From positions 24,183-88,182 of the forward strand of contig JAJNPS010000040.1 of NCBI GenBank assembly GCA_021155205.1: a stretch of DNA of 64,000 nt. Direction: 5' to 3'. Shown in pieces: positions 32,673 through 42,196 of the stretch. The notes under the pieces are model-generated. The model was not told the origin of the DNA, did not search any database, and saw only the letters and a program-made list of their open reading frames with translations. The translations under genes were made by a program, and so were the position numbers. The stretch is from Rhodobacterales bacterium. Lineage in GTDB: Bacteria > Pseudomonadota > Alphaproteobacteria > Rhodobacterales > Rhodobacteraceae. Numbering within the stretch: the first letter of the stretch is position 1; the number at the start of each line of letters is the position of its first letter.

Positions 32673-34649
32673 ATGAACGTGCAGCCGAACTCCACGACCG
32701 AGCGCCTGATGGCGAACGCGATCCGTGCCCTGACGATGGATGCAGTTCAAAAGGCCAATTCCGGCCATCCCGGAATGCCGATGGGCATGGCGGATGTTGC
32801 CGCCGTTCTGTTCAACCGTTTCATCACGCTGGATCCGCAGGCGCATGACTGGCCTGACCGGGATCGGTTCGTGCTGTCGGCGGGGCACGGCTCGATGCTG
32901 ATCTATGCGTTGAATCATTTGCTGGCCTATTCCGACATGGGCATGGACCAGATCCGCGCCTTCCGCCAGTTGGGCAGCCGCACGGCCGGGCATCCCGAAT
33001 ATGGTCATGCGCAGGGCATCGAAGTGACCACCGGCCCCCTGGGTCAGGGTATCGCCACCGCTGTCGGCATGGCACTGGCCGAGCGGATGGCAGCGGCGCG
33101 GTTTCCGGACCTGGTCAACCACTACACCTATGTCATGGCGGGCGACGGCTGCCTGATGGAAGGCATCAGCCAGGAAGCAATTGACCTCGCCGGGCACCTG
33201 AAGCTGAACCGGCTGATCGTACTTTGGGATGACAACCGCATCACCATTGACGGTGGCACCGAACTTTCAACCAGCATCGACCAGCCGGCCCGCTTTCGCG
33301 CCAGCGGCTGGAAGACCCTGGACTGCGATGGCCACACGCCGACCGAGATCGCTGATGCGATTGCCGAGGCGCGCGCCTCGGACCGCCCGGTGCTGATCGC
33401 CTGCCGAACCGTCATCGGCTATGGAGCGCCCAACAAGCAAGGCGGGCATGATGTGCATGGCGCCCCCCTGGGCGACGCCGAGATCGCCGCCGCACGGGCG
33501 TATCTCGGTTGGATGGAAGCTCCCTTTGAGATGCCGGTCGAGGCCTATGCGGCCTTTGCCCGGGTGGCAGAGCGCGGTGCGACAGCACGGCGTGCCTGGA
33601 CGGCGCGGTTGGACAGCTCCCCCGACCGCGCCGTCTTTGCCGAGGCGCAGCGCGCCGATGTCGGGGCCCTGACCGCGCCGATGGACGCCTACAAGGCGCA
33701 GCTTCTGGCCGACCGTCCGAAAGTGGCGACACGCAAGGCCAGCGAGATGGCACTGGCCGTGGTCAATGCCGCCTTGCCCTTCGCGATCGGTGGCTCAGCC
33801 GACCTGACCGGGTCGAACCTGACACGGACGAAGGGCATGACCGCCGTCACGCCCGGCGACTTTGCGGGCCGCTACATCCATTTCGGCATCCGCGAGCATG
33901 GCATGGCCGCAGCGATGAACGGCATCGCCCTGCATGGCGGGTTCCGTCCCTACGGTGGCACGTTCCTCGCCTTTGCAGACTATTGCCGTCCCTCGATCCG
34001 GCTGGCGGCGCTGATGGGGGTACCGACAATCTTCGTGATGACACACGATTCGATCGGTCTGGGCGAGGACGGGCCGACGCACCAGCCGGTCGAGCATCTG
34101 GCTAGCCTGCGGGCGATCCCCAACCTGACCGTCCTGCGCCCCTGCGATGCGGTGGAGACGGCAGAGGCCTGGGAGGTGGCGATGGCAACGCGCGACCGGC
34201 CGGTCCTGATGGCACTTTCGCGGCAAAACCTGCCGACGTTTCGAAAGGACTGCTCGCAGAACATGACGGCAACCGGAGGCTACCTCCTTCGCTGGGTCGA
34301 GAAACGACACGTAACGCTCATTGCGACCGGGTCGGAGGTCGAAACAGCCATGACCGCAGCCGATCAACTTGCAGCGGAAGGAATCGATGCTGCGGTGGTG
34401 TCGCTGCCATCAATGGAACTCTTTGCGACACGAAGCGGTGAGTACCGCCGCGCCGTGTTGGGAGATGCACCCCGGATTGGGGTGGAAGCGGCCATCCGCA
34501 TGGGCTGGGACGCCGTGCTTCGCCCTTCTGACCGCTTCATTGGGATGTCCGGTTTCGGGGCCTCGGCTCCAGCACCGGAGCTTTATCGCCGTTTTGGGAT
34601 CACTGCGGACGCCATCGTGCTGGCCGCCAGGGAAATGAGGAAAGCATGA
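32673..34649 (+). CDS. cbbT: Transketolase
   Basis: 658 residues. The thiamine diphosphate site reads GDGCLMEGISQEAI to DDNRITIDG; GHPEYGHAQGIEVTTGPLGQG and THDSIGLGEDGPTHQP are transketolase signatures. Full length. It rearranges sugar phosphates in the regeneration phase. Its stop overlaps the start of gap. Confidence 0.97.
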   Translation: MNVQPNSTTERLMANAIRALTMDAVQKANSGHPGMPMGMADVAAVLFNRFITLDPQAHDWPDRDRFVLSAGHGSMLIYALNHLLAYSDMGMDQIRAFRQLGSRTAGHPEYGHAQGIEVTTGPLGQGIATAVGMALAERMAAARFPDLVNHYTYVMAGDGCLMEGISQEAIDLAGHLKLNRLIVLWDDNRITIDGGTELSTSIDQPARFRASGWKTLDCDGHTPTEIADAIAEARASDRPVLIACRTVIGYGAPNKQGGHDVHGAPLGDAEIAAARAYLGWMEAPFEMPVEAYAAFARVAERGATARRAWTARLDSSPDRAVFAEAQRADVGALTAPMDAYKAQLLADRPKVATRKASEMALAVVNAALPFAIGGSADLTGSNLTRTKGMTAVTPGDFAGRYIHFGIREHGMAAAMNGIALHGGFRPYGGTFLAFADYCRPSIRLAALMGVPTIFVMTHDSIGLGEDGPTHQPVEHLASLRAIPNLTVLRPCDAVETAEAWEVAMATRDRPVLMALSRQNLPTFRKDCSQNMTATGGYLLRWVEKRHVTLIATGSEVETAMTAADQLAAEGIDAAVVSLPSMELFATRSGEYRRAVLGDAPRIGVEAAIRMGWDAVLRPSDRFIGMSGFGASAPAPELYRRFGITADAIVLAAREMRKA

Positions 34650-35647
34650 CGATCAAGGTAGCCATCAACGGATTTGGCCGCATTGGCCGCAACGTCCTGC
34701 GCGCCATCGCTGAATCGGGCCGGACCGATCTTGACGTTGTCGCCATCAACGACCTCGGCCCGGTTGAGACCAATGCGCATTTGCTGCGGTTCGATTCTGT
34801 CCATGGCCGGTTTCCTGGCCAGATCAAGACCGGCGCTGACTGGATCGACATCGGGCGAGGGCCGATCAAGGTCACGGCCGTCCGGAACCCTGAAGAGCTG
34901 CCTTGGCAGGGCGTCGATGTCGCCATGGAATGCACCGGCATCTTCGTGACCAAGGACAGGGCGCGCTCCCATCTTGCGAACGGTTCCAAGCGCGTCCTGG
35001 TTTCCGCCCCTTGTGATGGTGCCGACAAAACCATCGTTTTCGGGGTCAACCACGGCACGCTGACAGCCGCTGATCTTGTGGTGTCGAACGCCTCTTGCAC
35101 CACGAACTGCCTGTCGCCCGTGGCAAAGATTCTGCACGACGCCATCGGGATCCAGAAGGGGATGATGACCACCATCCACTCCTACACAGGCGATCAACCT
35201 ACATTGGACACGATGCACAAGGACCTTTACCGAGGTCGCGCCGCCGCGCTGTCGATGATCCCGACCAGCACGGGGGCGGCCAAGGCCGTAGGCCTGGTGC
35301 TGCCAGACCTTGCGGGCAAGCTCGATGGGTTTTCGATCCGGGTTCCGACCCCCAACGTGTCAGTCGTCGATCTGAAGTTCATCGCCAAACGCGCCACTTC
35401 GGTGGACGAAATAAATGCTGCCATCAAGTCAGCTGCCATCGGCCCGCTGCAGGGCGTGCTGGGCTATACCGAGTGGAAGAACGTTTCCGCCGATTTCAAC
35501 CATGATCCGCATTCCTCGGTCTTCCACATGGATCAGACCAAGGTGATGGACGGGACCTTCTGTTCGGTCCTGTCGTGGTACGACAATGAATGGGGTTTCT
35601 CCAACCGCATGGCCGATACCGCCGTTGCGATGGGAGCGCTGCTATGA
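34646..35647 (+). CDS. cbbG: Glyceraldehyde-3-phosphate dehydrogenase
   Basis: 333 residues. N-terminal INGFGRIGRNVLR, catalytic SNASCTTNCLSP and C-terminal WYDNEWGFSNRM are all present. It is the reductive-phase enzyme, working on 1,3-bisphosphoglycerate from Pgk. ATG 34646 overlaps the cbbT stop. Confidence 0.96.
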   Translation: MTIKVAINGFGRIGRNVLRAIAESGRTDLDVVAINDLGPVETNAHLLRFDSVHGRFPGQIKTGADWIDIGRGPIKVTAVRNPEELPWQGVDVAMECTGIFVTKDRARSHLANGSKRVLVSAPCDGADKTIVFGVNHGTLTAADLVVSNASCTTNCLSPVAKILHDAIGIQKGMMTTIHSYTGDQPTLDTMHKDLYRGRAAALSMIPTSTGAAKAVGLVLPDLAGKLDGFSIRVPTPNVSVVDLKFIAKRATSVDEINAAIKSAAIGPLQGVLGYTEWKNVSADFNHDPHSSVFHMDQTKVMDGTFCSVLSWYDNEWGFSNRMADTAVAMGALL

Positions 35648-36840
35648 GAATTGCCGCCATTCAAGACATCGACATATCGGGCAAGCGCCTTGTGGTGCGT
35701 GCTGATCTGAACGTGCCGGTGGCCGCCGGTCGTGTGACCGACGCGACGCGCATCACTCGTTTTGCAGACGGCATGAAGATTCTGTTGGCGAAAGGTGCCG
35801 CGCTGGTGGTCTTGTCGCACTTTGGGCGGCCCAAGGATGGGTTCGAGGCGGCGTTCTCCTTGCGCCATCTGCGCAATGACTTGTCGCGAGCATTAGGGTG
35901 TCCAGTGGCCTTTGCCAAACTGGATGGCGCCCTAGACGCAGCGCGGGCGTTGGCCCCCGGTCAGGTGTTGCTGGTCGAAAACATCCGCTTTGAGGCGGGT
36001 GAGGAAAAGAACGACCCAGCCTTGGCCACCCGTCTGGCCCAACTGGGCGATATTTATGTCAACGACGCGTTCTCGTGCGCTCATCGATCGCATGCCTCTA
36101 CCGAGGCAATTGCTCGCCTGATGCCTGCTGCGGCGGGGCCGTTGATGATGGAAGAACTCGGCGCGTTGGAGGCGGCTTTGGAGGCGCCGAAATCACCTTC
36201 GGTCGCCATAGTTGGCGGCGCGAAAGTATCGTCCAAGATCGCGGTGTTGAAGAACCTCGTGGCAAAGGTCGATCATGTGATCGTCGGAGGCGGGATGGCT
36301 AACACCTTCCTGTTCGCGGACGGAGCGCCGATGGGAAAGTCGCTGCACGAGGCGGACCAGTTGGCAACCGTTGCCGAGATTCGCGCCATGGCAAAACAAC
36401 ACGATTGCATCATTCACATTCCTCAAGATGCCGTGGTCGCCCAATCCTTTGAGGCCCACGCCCCGAACGCTGTGATCCCGGCAAATGCTTGTCCCGAGGA
36501 TGCCATGATTTTGGACGCCGGCCCTGCTGCGATTGAAAGCTTTAAAGCGGTTCTGTCGGGCGCGCGCACCATATTGTGGAACGGTCCATTGGGAGCCTTC
36601 GAGTTGGCCCCTTTTGATCGCGCCACCGTGGCCTTGGCGCAAGCCGCTGCTGATCTGACGCGCGCCAGGCTCTGCACCTCGGTTGCGGGTGGAGGCGATA
36701 CCGTCGCGGCGTTGAATGCCGCAGGGGTAGCCGATCAGTTCACTTATGTCTCCACTGCAGGTGGGGCATTCCTTGAATGGCTTGAGGGAAGAACACTTCC
36801 CGGAATTGCGGCGCTGACGCGCGCCAATCACGCAGCATAG
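35644..36840 (+). CDS. cbbK: Phosphoglycerate kinase
   Basis: 398 residues. RADLNVPV, SHFGRPK, NDAFSCAHR, GGAKVSSKI, GGGMANTFL and VAGGGDTVAAL mark the kinase. ATG 35644 overlaps the cbbG stop; the frame upstream of it belongs to cbbG. By my count it uses 18 TTG leucine codons, against two in the next gene cbbA, unlike its CTG/CTC-using neighbours. This suggests a different origin for this one gene within the operon. Confidence 0.96.
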   Translation: MRIAAIQDIDISGKRLVVRADLNVPVAAGRVTDATRITRFADGMKILLAKGAALVVLSHFGRPKDGFEAAFSLRHLRNDLSRALGCPVAFAKLDGALDAARALAPGQVLLVENIRFEAGEEKNDPALATRLAQLGDIYVNDAFSCAHRSHASTEAIARLMPAAAGPLMMEELGALEAALEAPKSPSVAIVGGAKVSSKIAVLKNLVAKVDHVIVGGGMANTFLFADGAPMGKSLHEADQLATVAEIRAMAKQHDCIIHIPQDAVVAQSFEAHAPNAVIPANACPEDAMILDAGPAAIESFKAVLSGARTILWNGPLGAFELAPFDRATVALAQAAADLTRARLCTSVAGGGDTVAALNAAGVADQFTYVSTAGGAFLEWLEGRTLPGIAALTRANHAA

Positions 36841-36851
36841 GAGATCGCCAG

Positions 36852-37931
36852 ATGGCCCGCATCACCCTCAGACAATTGCTCGACCATGCAGCGGAGCACA
36901 GCTACGGCGTGCCTGCATTCAACATCAACAACATGGAACAGGGCCTTGCGATCCTGGAGGCGGCGCGCGCGGTCGATGCGCCAGTGATCATCCAGGCCTC
37001 GCGCGGGGCGCGCAGCTACGCCAACGACATCATGCTCTCCAAGATGATGGAAGCGCTGGAGCTGATGTATCCCGACATCCCGATCTGCATCCACCAGGAT
37101 CACGGCAACAACGTCGCCACCTGCCTGTCGGCGATCCAGAACGGCTTCACCTCGGTGATGATGGATGGTTCGCTGAAGGAAGACGCCAAGTCGCCCGCCG
37201 ATTTCGACTACAACGTGCGGATCACCGCCGAGGTCTCCCGACTTGCCCATATGGTCGGAGCCTCGGTCGAGGGCGAACTTGGCTGCCTTGGCAGTCTCGA
37301 GACCGGCCATGGCGAGGCCGAGGACGGGCACGGGTTCGAAGGCGCGCTCGACCGCTCCATGCTCTTGACCGATCCAGAAGAGGCGGCGCGCTTTGTGGCG
37401 GAAACTGGCGTCGATGCGCTGGCGGTTGCCATTGGCACCAGCCACGGCGCGTACAAGTTCACCCGCAAGCCCACAGGCGATGTCCTCGCGATGGACGTGA
37501 TCGAGCGGCTGCACGCGCGACTGCCCAACACGCATCTGGTGATGCACGGATCGTCCAGCGTGCCAGAGGAATGGCAGGCGGTGTTCAACGACAACGGCGG
37601 CGAAATGCGCGAAACCTATGGCGTGCCGGTTGACGAGATCGTCCGCGGCATCCGCCATGGCGTGCGCAAGGTCAACATCGACACCGACCTCAGGCTTGCC
37701 GCCACGGCCGAGTTCCGCCGGGTGGCCAACCGCAAGCGCGACGAGTTCGACCCGCGCAAATTCCTGAAACCCGCGATGGACGCAATGGCTGCCGTCTGCC
37801 GCGCCCGGTTCGAAGCCTTTGGTACAGCGGGCCAGGCATCGAAGATCAAACCCATGCCGATGAGCGAGATGGCACGCCGCTACGCCGCGGGGCAGCTCGA
37901 TCCGAAAGCCTCGATGACCAACGCCGCCTGA
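36852..37931 (+). CDS. cbbA: Class II fructose-bisphosphate aldolase
   Basis: 359 residues. Zinc-ligand motif HQDHGNN, GTSHGAYKFTRKP and NIDTDLR are typical of the CbbA (class IIA-related) subfamily. It condenses triose phosphates to fructose- and sedoheptulose-bisphosphate. GGAG precedes ATG 36852 by seven bases. Confidence 0.96.
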   Translation: MARITLRQLLDHAAEHSYGVPAFNINNMEQGLAILEAARAVDAPVIIQASRGARSYANDIMLSKMMEALELMYPDIPICIHQDHGNNVATCLSAIQNGFTSVMMDGSLKEDAKSPADFDYNVRITAEVSRLAHMVGASVEGELGCLGSLETGHGEAEDGHGFEGALDRSMLLTDPEEAARFVAETGVDALAVAIGTSHGAYKFTRKPTGDVLAMDVIERLHARLPNTHLVMHGSSSVPEEWQAVFNDNGGEMRETYGVPVDEIVRGIRHGVRKVNIDTDLRLAATAEFRRVANRKRDEFDPRKFLKPAMDAMAAVCRARFEAFGTAGQASKIKPMPMSEMARRYAAGQLDPKASMTNAA

Positions 37932-37961
37932 CACAACATCCAGCGCACGGAGGACCATGAC

Positions 37962-39440
37962 ATGGCAGACACTGCCAAAAACGCTGACAGCACCGAGATC
38001 AAGGACAAGAAGGAACGCTACAAGTCTGGCGTTCTGAAATACGCCCAGATGGGCTATTGGGACGGCGACTATGTGCCCAAGGACACCGACATCCTTGCGC
38101 TGTTCCGGATGACGCCGCAGGAAGGTGTCGATCCGATCGAATGCGCGGCGGCGGTGGCAGGCGAATCCTCGACCGCGACCTGGACGGTGGTTTGGACCGA
38201 TCGCCTGACGGCTGCCGACCAGTACCGCGCCAAGGCGTACCGGATCGATCCGGTGCCGAACACGCCAGGCCAGTACTTCGTCTACATCGCCTATGACCTG
38301 ATCCTGTTCGAGCCGGGTTCGCTCGCGAACCTGACCGCCTCGATCATCGGCAACGTGTTCGGCTTCAAACCACTGAAGGCGCTGCGTTTGGAGGACATGC
38401 GGTTCCCGGTTGCCTACATCAAGACCTACAAGGGCCCGTCGAGCGGCATCATCGTTGAACGCGAGCGGCTCGACAAGTTCGGTCGGCCGCTGCTGGGTGC
38501 CACCACCAAGCCCAAGCTCGGCCTCTCGGGCAAGAATTACGGCCGGGTGGTCTATGAAGGGCTGAAGGGCGGCCTCGACTTCATGAAGGACGACGAGAAC
38601 ATCAACTCGCAGCCCTTCATGCACTTCCGCGACCGCTTTCTCTATGTGATGGAGGCGGTGAACCGCGCCAGCGCCGAAACCGGCGAGGTCAAGGGCAGCT
38701 ATCTCAACGTCACTGCCGGCACGATGGAAGAGATGTACCGGCGTGCGGAACTGGCCAAGGAGCTTGGCTCGGTCATCATCATGATCGACCTGGTGATCGG
38801 CTATACCGCCATCCAGTCGATGTCGGAATGGTGCCGGAACAACGACATGATCCTGCACCTGCACCGTGCCGGGCATGGCACCTATACGCGCCAGAAGAAC
38901 CACGGGATCTCGTTCCGTGTCATCGCCAAGTGGATGCGGCTTGCTGGCGTGGATCACATCCATGCCGGTACATCGGTGGGCAAGCTGGAGGGTGACCCCT
39001 TGGTGACGCAGGGCTTCTACAACGTGCTCCGCGAACAACATAACCCGGTAGACCTGCCGCGCGGCATCTTCTTTGAGCAGGATTGGGGCGACATGCTGAA
39101 GGTGATGCCGGTGGCATCGGGCGGCATCCATGCCGGGCAAATGCACCAGCTGATCGACCTCTTTGGCGATGACGTGGTGCTGCAGTTCGGCGGCGGCACC
39201 ATTGGCCATCCGATGGGCATCCAGGCTGGCGCCACGGCCAACCGTGTTGCCCTAGAGGCAATGGTCCTGGCCCGCAACGAAGGTCGCAACATCCTGGCCG
39301 AAGGGCCGGAGATCCTGCGCGCCGCCGCCAAGTGGTGCAAACCGCTCGAGGCCGCGCTGGATGTCTGGGGCAGCATCACCTTCAACTACGCCTCAACCGA
39401 CACATCGGACTTTACTCCGATGCCGTCCGTCAGCCTGTAG
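37962..39440 (+). CDS. cbbL: Ribulose-bisphosphate carboxylase large subunit, red-type form I
   Basis: 492 residues. Catalytic blocks: GATTKPKLGLSGKNYGR, GGLDFMKDDEN with the carbamylated lysine, HLHRAGHGTYTRQKNHG and SGGIHAGQMHQL. The N-terminal extension, length and partner CbbX indicate the red-like form IC/ID group, usual in Rhodobacterales. GGAGG precedes ATG 37962. Confidence 0.98.
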   Translation: MADTAKNADSTEIKDKKERYKSGVLKYAQMGYWDGDYVPKDTDILALFRMTPQEGVDPIECAAAVAGESSTATWTVVWTDRLTAADQYRAKAYRIDPVPNTPGQYFVYIAYDLILFEPGSLANLTASIIGNVFGFKPLKALRLEDMRFPVAYIKTYKGPSSGIIVERERLDKFGRPLLGATTKPKLGLSGKNYGRVVYEGLKGGLDFMKDDENINSQPFMHFRDRFLYVMEAVNRASAETGEVKGSYLNVTAGTMEEMYRRAELAKELGSVIIMIDLVIGYTAIQSMSEWCRNNDMILHLHRAGHGTYTRQKNHGISFRVIAKWMRLAGVDHIHAGTSVGKLEGDPLVTQGFYNVLREQHNPVDLPRGIFFEQDWGDMLKVMPVASGGIHAGQMHQLIDLFGDDVVLQFGGGTIGHPMGIQAGATANRVALEAMVLARNEGRNILAEGPEILRAAAKWCKPLEAALDVWGSITFNYASTDTSDFTPMPSVSL

Positions 39441-39451
39441 GGAGAACAACC

Positions 39452-39841
39452 ATGCGCAACACCCAAGGCACGTTCTCGTTTCTTCCTGATCTGACTGACG
39501 ACCAGATCTCTGCCCAGATCCAATACTGTCTCGACAAGGATTGGGCGGTCGGGGTCGAGTACTGCTATGACCCGCATCCGCGCAACATCTACTGGGACAT
39601 GTGGGGCAACCCGATGTTCGACCTCAAGGATCCCAAAGGCGTGATGATGGAACTGGCGGATTGCCGCAAGGTCCACGGCGAAGCCTACATCCGCCTGAAC
39701 GCCTTCGACAACACTCGTGCGGTGGAGTCGGTCACGCTCAGCTTCATCGTCAACCGGCCGAAGGTCGAGCCGAGGATCAGGATGACTCGGCAGGAAGTGG
39801 ACGGACGTTCCATCCGCTACACCCACGAGATCGCTCATTGA
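39452..39841 (+). CDS. cbbS: Ribulose-bisphosphate carboxylase small subunit
   Basis: 129 residues. MRNTQGTFSFLPDLTD, GVEYCYDPHPRNIYWDMWG and the C-terminal beta-hairpin extension (PRIRMTRQEVDGRSIRYTHE) are those of red-type small subunits. ATG 39452 is set by GGGAGAAC upstream; longer in-frame starts lie inside cbbL. Confidence 0.98.
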   Translation: MRNTQGTFSFLPDLTDDQISAQIQYCLDKDWAVGVEYCYDPHPRNIYWDMWGNPMFDLKDPKGVMMELADCRKVHGEAYIRLNAFDNTRAVESVTLSFIVNRPKVEPRIRMTRQEVDGRSIRYTHEIAH

Positions 39842-39851
39842 CGAAAAGTTG

Positions 39852-39877
39852 CCGCCCTCGGCCAGTTTCGGGGGCGG
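39852..39877 (+). other. Hairpin between cbbS and cbbX
   Basis: CCGCCCTCG (39852-39860) pairs with CGGGGGCGG (39869-39877), one mismatch, eight-base loop. No T-run. It may protect the cbbLS message or lower expression of the downstream genes. Confidence 0.45.
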
Positions 39878-39904
39878 AATTCTGTCCCGAAAAGGATCCG
39901 TCCC

Positions 39905-40822
39905 ATGGATGCCCCGCCCAAAACCGTGGACCTGCGCGGCGAGTTTGAGTCCTCAGGCGTGCGCGAGGTTCTGGAGGAACTCGATAACGACATGATAGGG
40001 CTTGCCCCGGTCAAGTCCCGCATCCGCGAGGCAGCAGCACAGCTTCTGGTCGAGAAAGCGCGCAAGACCCTGGGGCTGACCCATCTGACCCCAACGCTGC
40101 ACATGAGTTTCACCGGCAATCCCGGCACCGGCAAGACCACCGTCGCCTTGAAGATGGCGGGACTGCTGAAGCGGCTCGGCTATGTGCGCAAGGGCCACCT
40201 CGTCAGCGTGACCCGTGACGATCTGGTCGGCCAGTATATCGGCCACACCGCGCCCAAGACTAAGGAAGTGCTGAAACGCGCCATGGGCGGCGTGCTGTTC
40301 ATCGACGAGGCCTATTACCTGTACCGCCCCGACAACGAACGCGACTACGGTCAGGAAGCCATCGAAATCCTGCTGCAGATCATGGAGAACAACCGCGACG
40401 ATCTTGTGGTGATCCTGGCCGGCTATGCCGACCGGATGGACACGTTCTTCAACGCCAATCCGGGGTTCCGCTCGCGCATCGCACACCACATCGATTTTCC
40501 CGACTATACCGACGCCGAGCTGCTGGCGATCACCGAACACATGATGGCGGAACAGAACTACCGCGCGACCGACGACGCCCGCACCGCCTTTGGCGAATAC
40601 ATCGGCCTGCGCCGGGCGCAGCCGCATTTCGCCAATGCCCGCTCGATCCGCAATGCCTTCGACCGCGCCCGCCTGCGGCAGGCCAACCGGCTCTTTGCCG
40701 CTGCCGAGGGTCCGCTTGACGCCGAGGCGCTCTCGACCCTGGTCGAGGCCGACGTGCGGGCAAGCCGCGTCTTCAGCGGCGGGCTGGACAGCAGAACCGC
40801 AGAAATGGAGGGAAAGAAATGA
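39905..40822 (+). CDS. cbbX: Rubisco activase CbbX (AAA+)
   Basis: 305 residues. Walker A GNPGTGKTT, Walker B GVLFIDEAYYL, pore loop region YIGHTAPKTKEV and sensor residues NPGFRSR are present. CbbX removes inhibitory sugar phosphates from red-type Rubisco by pulling the CbbL C-terminus. It is followed directly by cbbE with overlapping start and stop. Confidence 0.97.
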   Translation: MDAPPKTVDLRGEFESSGVREVLEELDNDMIGLAPVKSRIREAAAQLLVEKARKTLGLTHLTPTLHMSFTGNPGTGKTTVALKMAGLLKRLGYVRKGHLVSVTRDDLVGQYIGHTAPKTKEVLKRAMGGVLFIDEAYYLYRPDNERDYGQEAIEILLQIMENNRDDLVVILAGYADRMDTFFNANPGFRSRIAHHIDFPDYTDAELLAITEHMMAEQNYRATDDARTAFGEYIGLRRAQPHFANARSIRNAFDRARLRQANRLFAAAEGPLDAEALSTLVEADVRASRVFSGGLDSRTAEMEGKK

Positions 40823-41511
40823 ACTTCTCGCGCAAGCTGAAGATCGCGCCCTCGATCCTGGCGGCGGATTTCGCCAGTTTCGGTGCCGAATGCCGTGCCA
40901 TCGAAGCCGAGGGAGCGGACTGGGTGCATATCGACGTGATGGACGGGCATTTCGTGCCCAACATCACCTTCGGCCCGCCGATGGTGGCGGCGCTCCGCCC
41001 GCATGTGAAGACGGTGATGGACGTGCATCTGATGATCGCCCCCGTCGATCCATTTATCGACGCCTTCGCCAAGGCCGGGGCCGACTTCATCACCGCTCAT
41101 GTCGAAGCCGGGCCGCATATCCACCGCACGCTGCAGGCGATCCGCGCCGCTGGCTGCAAGGCGGGTCTGGCGCTGAACCCAGGAACGCCCGTCGAAGTGG
41201 CGGCACCGCTTCTCGACATGGTCGATCTGGTCTGCGTGATGACGGTGAACCCGGGGTTTGGCGGGCAGTCCTTCATCGCGACCCAGGTCGATCAGGTCCG
41301 TCGTCTGCGCGCCCTGATCGGCGACCGGCCGATCCATATCGAGATCGACGGCGGCGTCACGGCTCAGACCGCGCCGCTGGTCGCCGCTGCCGGGGCGGAT
41401 GTGCTGGTGGCCGGCTCGGCGGTGTTCAAGGGGGGCAGTGCCGATAGCCCGGCGGCCTACGGGGCGAACATCCGCGCAATCCGGGGCGCAGCCGAGGCCG
41501 CTCGTGCTTGA
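40819..41511 (+). CDS. cbbE: Ribulose-phosphate 3-epimerase
   Basis: 230 residues. KIAPSILAADFASFGAE, HIDVMDGHFVPNITFGP, MTVNPGFGGQSF and EIDGGVT are the classical epimerase blocks. It interconverts ribulose- and xylulose-5-phosphate. Overlaps cbbX by four bases. Confidence 0.97.
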   Translation: MNFSRKLKIAPSILAADFASFGAECRAIEAEGADWVHIDVMDGHFVPNITFGPPMVAALRPHVKTVMDVHLMIAPVDPFIDAFAKAGADFITAHVEAGPHIHRTLQAIRAAGCKAGLALNPGTPVEVAAPLLDMVDLVCVMTVNPGFGGQSFIATQVDQVRRLRALIGDRPIHIEIDGGVTAQTAPLVAAAGADVLVAGSAVFKGGSADSPAAYGANIRAIRGAAEAARA

Positions 41512-42196
41512 GGCGCTGATCTTCGACGTGGACGGCACCCTGGCCGAGACCGAGGAGCTGCACCGCCGCGCCTTCAATGACACCTTTTCTGCCGCAAACC
41601 TCGACCGGCACTGGTCGGTCGAGGATTACCGGCGACTTCTGACCACAACCGGCGGCAAGGAGCGGATCGCGCGCTTCATCGCCGAGATCGGCGCAGCTCA
41701 GATCGACATCGCCGCCATGCACCGGGCAAAGACCGACCGCTACACCGCGCTGATGGCCGAAGGGGGCATCGCGCTGCGTCCCGGCATCGGCGCCCTGATA
41801 GATCAGGCGCGAGCGGCGGGCCTGCGGCTGGCCGTCGCCACCACCACCAGCCGCCCGAACGTCGAGGCGCTGGCGCTGGCGGTCTGGGACCGACCGGCGG
41901 GCGAGATGTTCGAGGTGATCGCCGCCGGCGACGAGGTGGATCGCAAAAAGCCCGCGCCCGATGTCTACCTGCTGGCGCTGGCGCGTCTGGGCCTGCCTGC
42001 CGCTCACTGCCTGGCGCTGGAAGATTCCCGCAATGGCCTTGCCGCCGCCCGCGCCGCAGGTCTGGCCTGCGTCGTCTCGCCCTCGACCTATACCGTGGGC
42101 GAGGATTTTACCGGGGCGCTTGGGGTGCGCGCGGGTTTCACCGAATTTGACGGCATTTCCGGGCTGAACGCCCTGATCATGGGGCAAACGGCATGA
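41504..42196 (+). CDS. cbbY: HAD phosphatase CbbY (xylulose-1,5-bisphosphate phosphatase type)
   Basis: 230 residues. HAD motif I FDVDGTLAETE, motif II region ATTTSRPNV, motif III KKPAPDVY and motif IV LEDSRNGLAAA. CbbY proteins destroy the Rubisco inhibitor xylulose-1,5-bisphosphate. Start GTG 41504 overlaps the cbbE stop; starts further upstream lie inside cbbE. Confidence 0.93.
   Translation: MLEALIFDVDGTLAETEELHRRAFNDTFSAANLDRHWSVEDYRRLLTTTGGKERIARFIAEIGAAQIDIAAMHRAKTDRYTALMAEGGIALRPGIGALIDQARAAGLRLAVATTTSRPNVEALALAVWDRPAGEMFEVIAAGDEVDRKKPAPDVYLLALARLGLPAAHCLALEDSRNGLAAARAAGLACVVSPSTYTVGEDFTGALGVRAGFTEFDGISGLNALIMGQTA

Noticed and set aside
36828..39209. Long open frame of 793 codons on the minus strand
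   Set aside because: Antisense to cbbA and cbbL, whose motifs are unmistakable; such shadows are usual at high GC. The translation has no domain.
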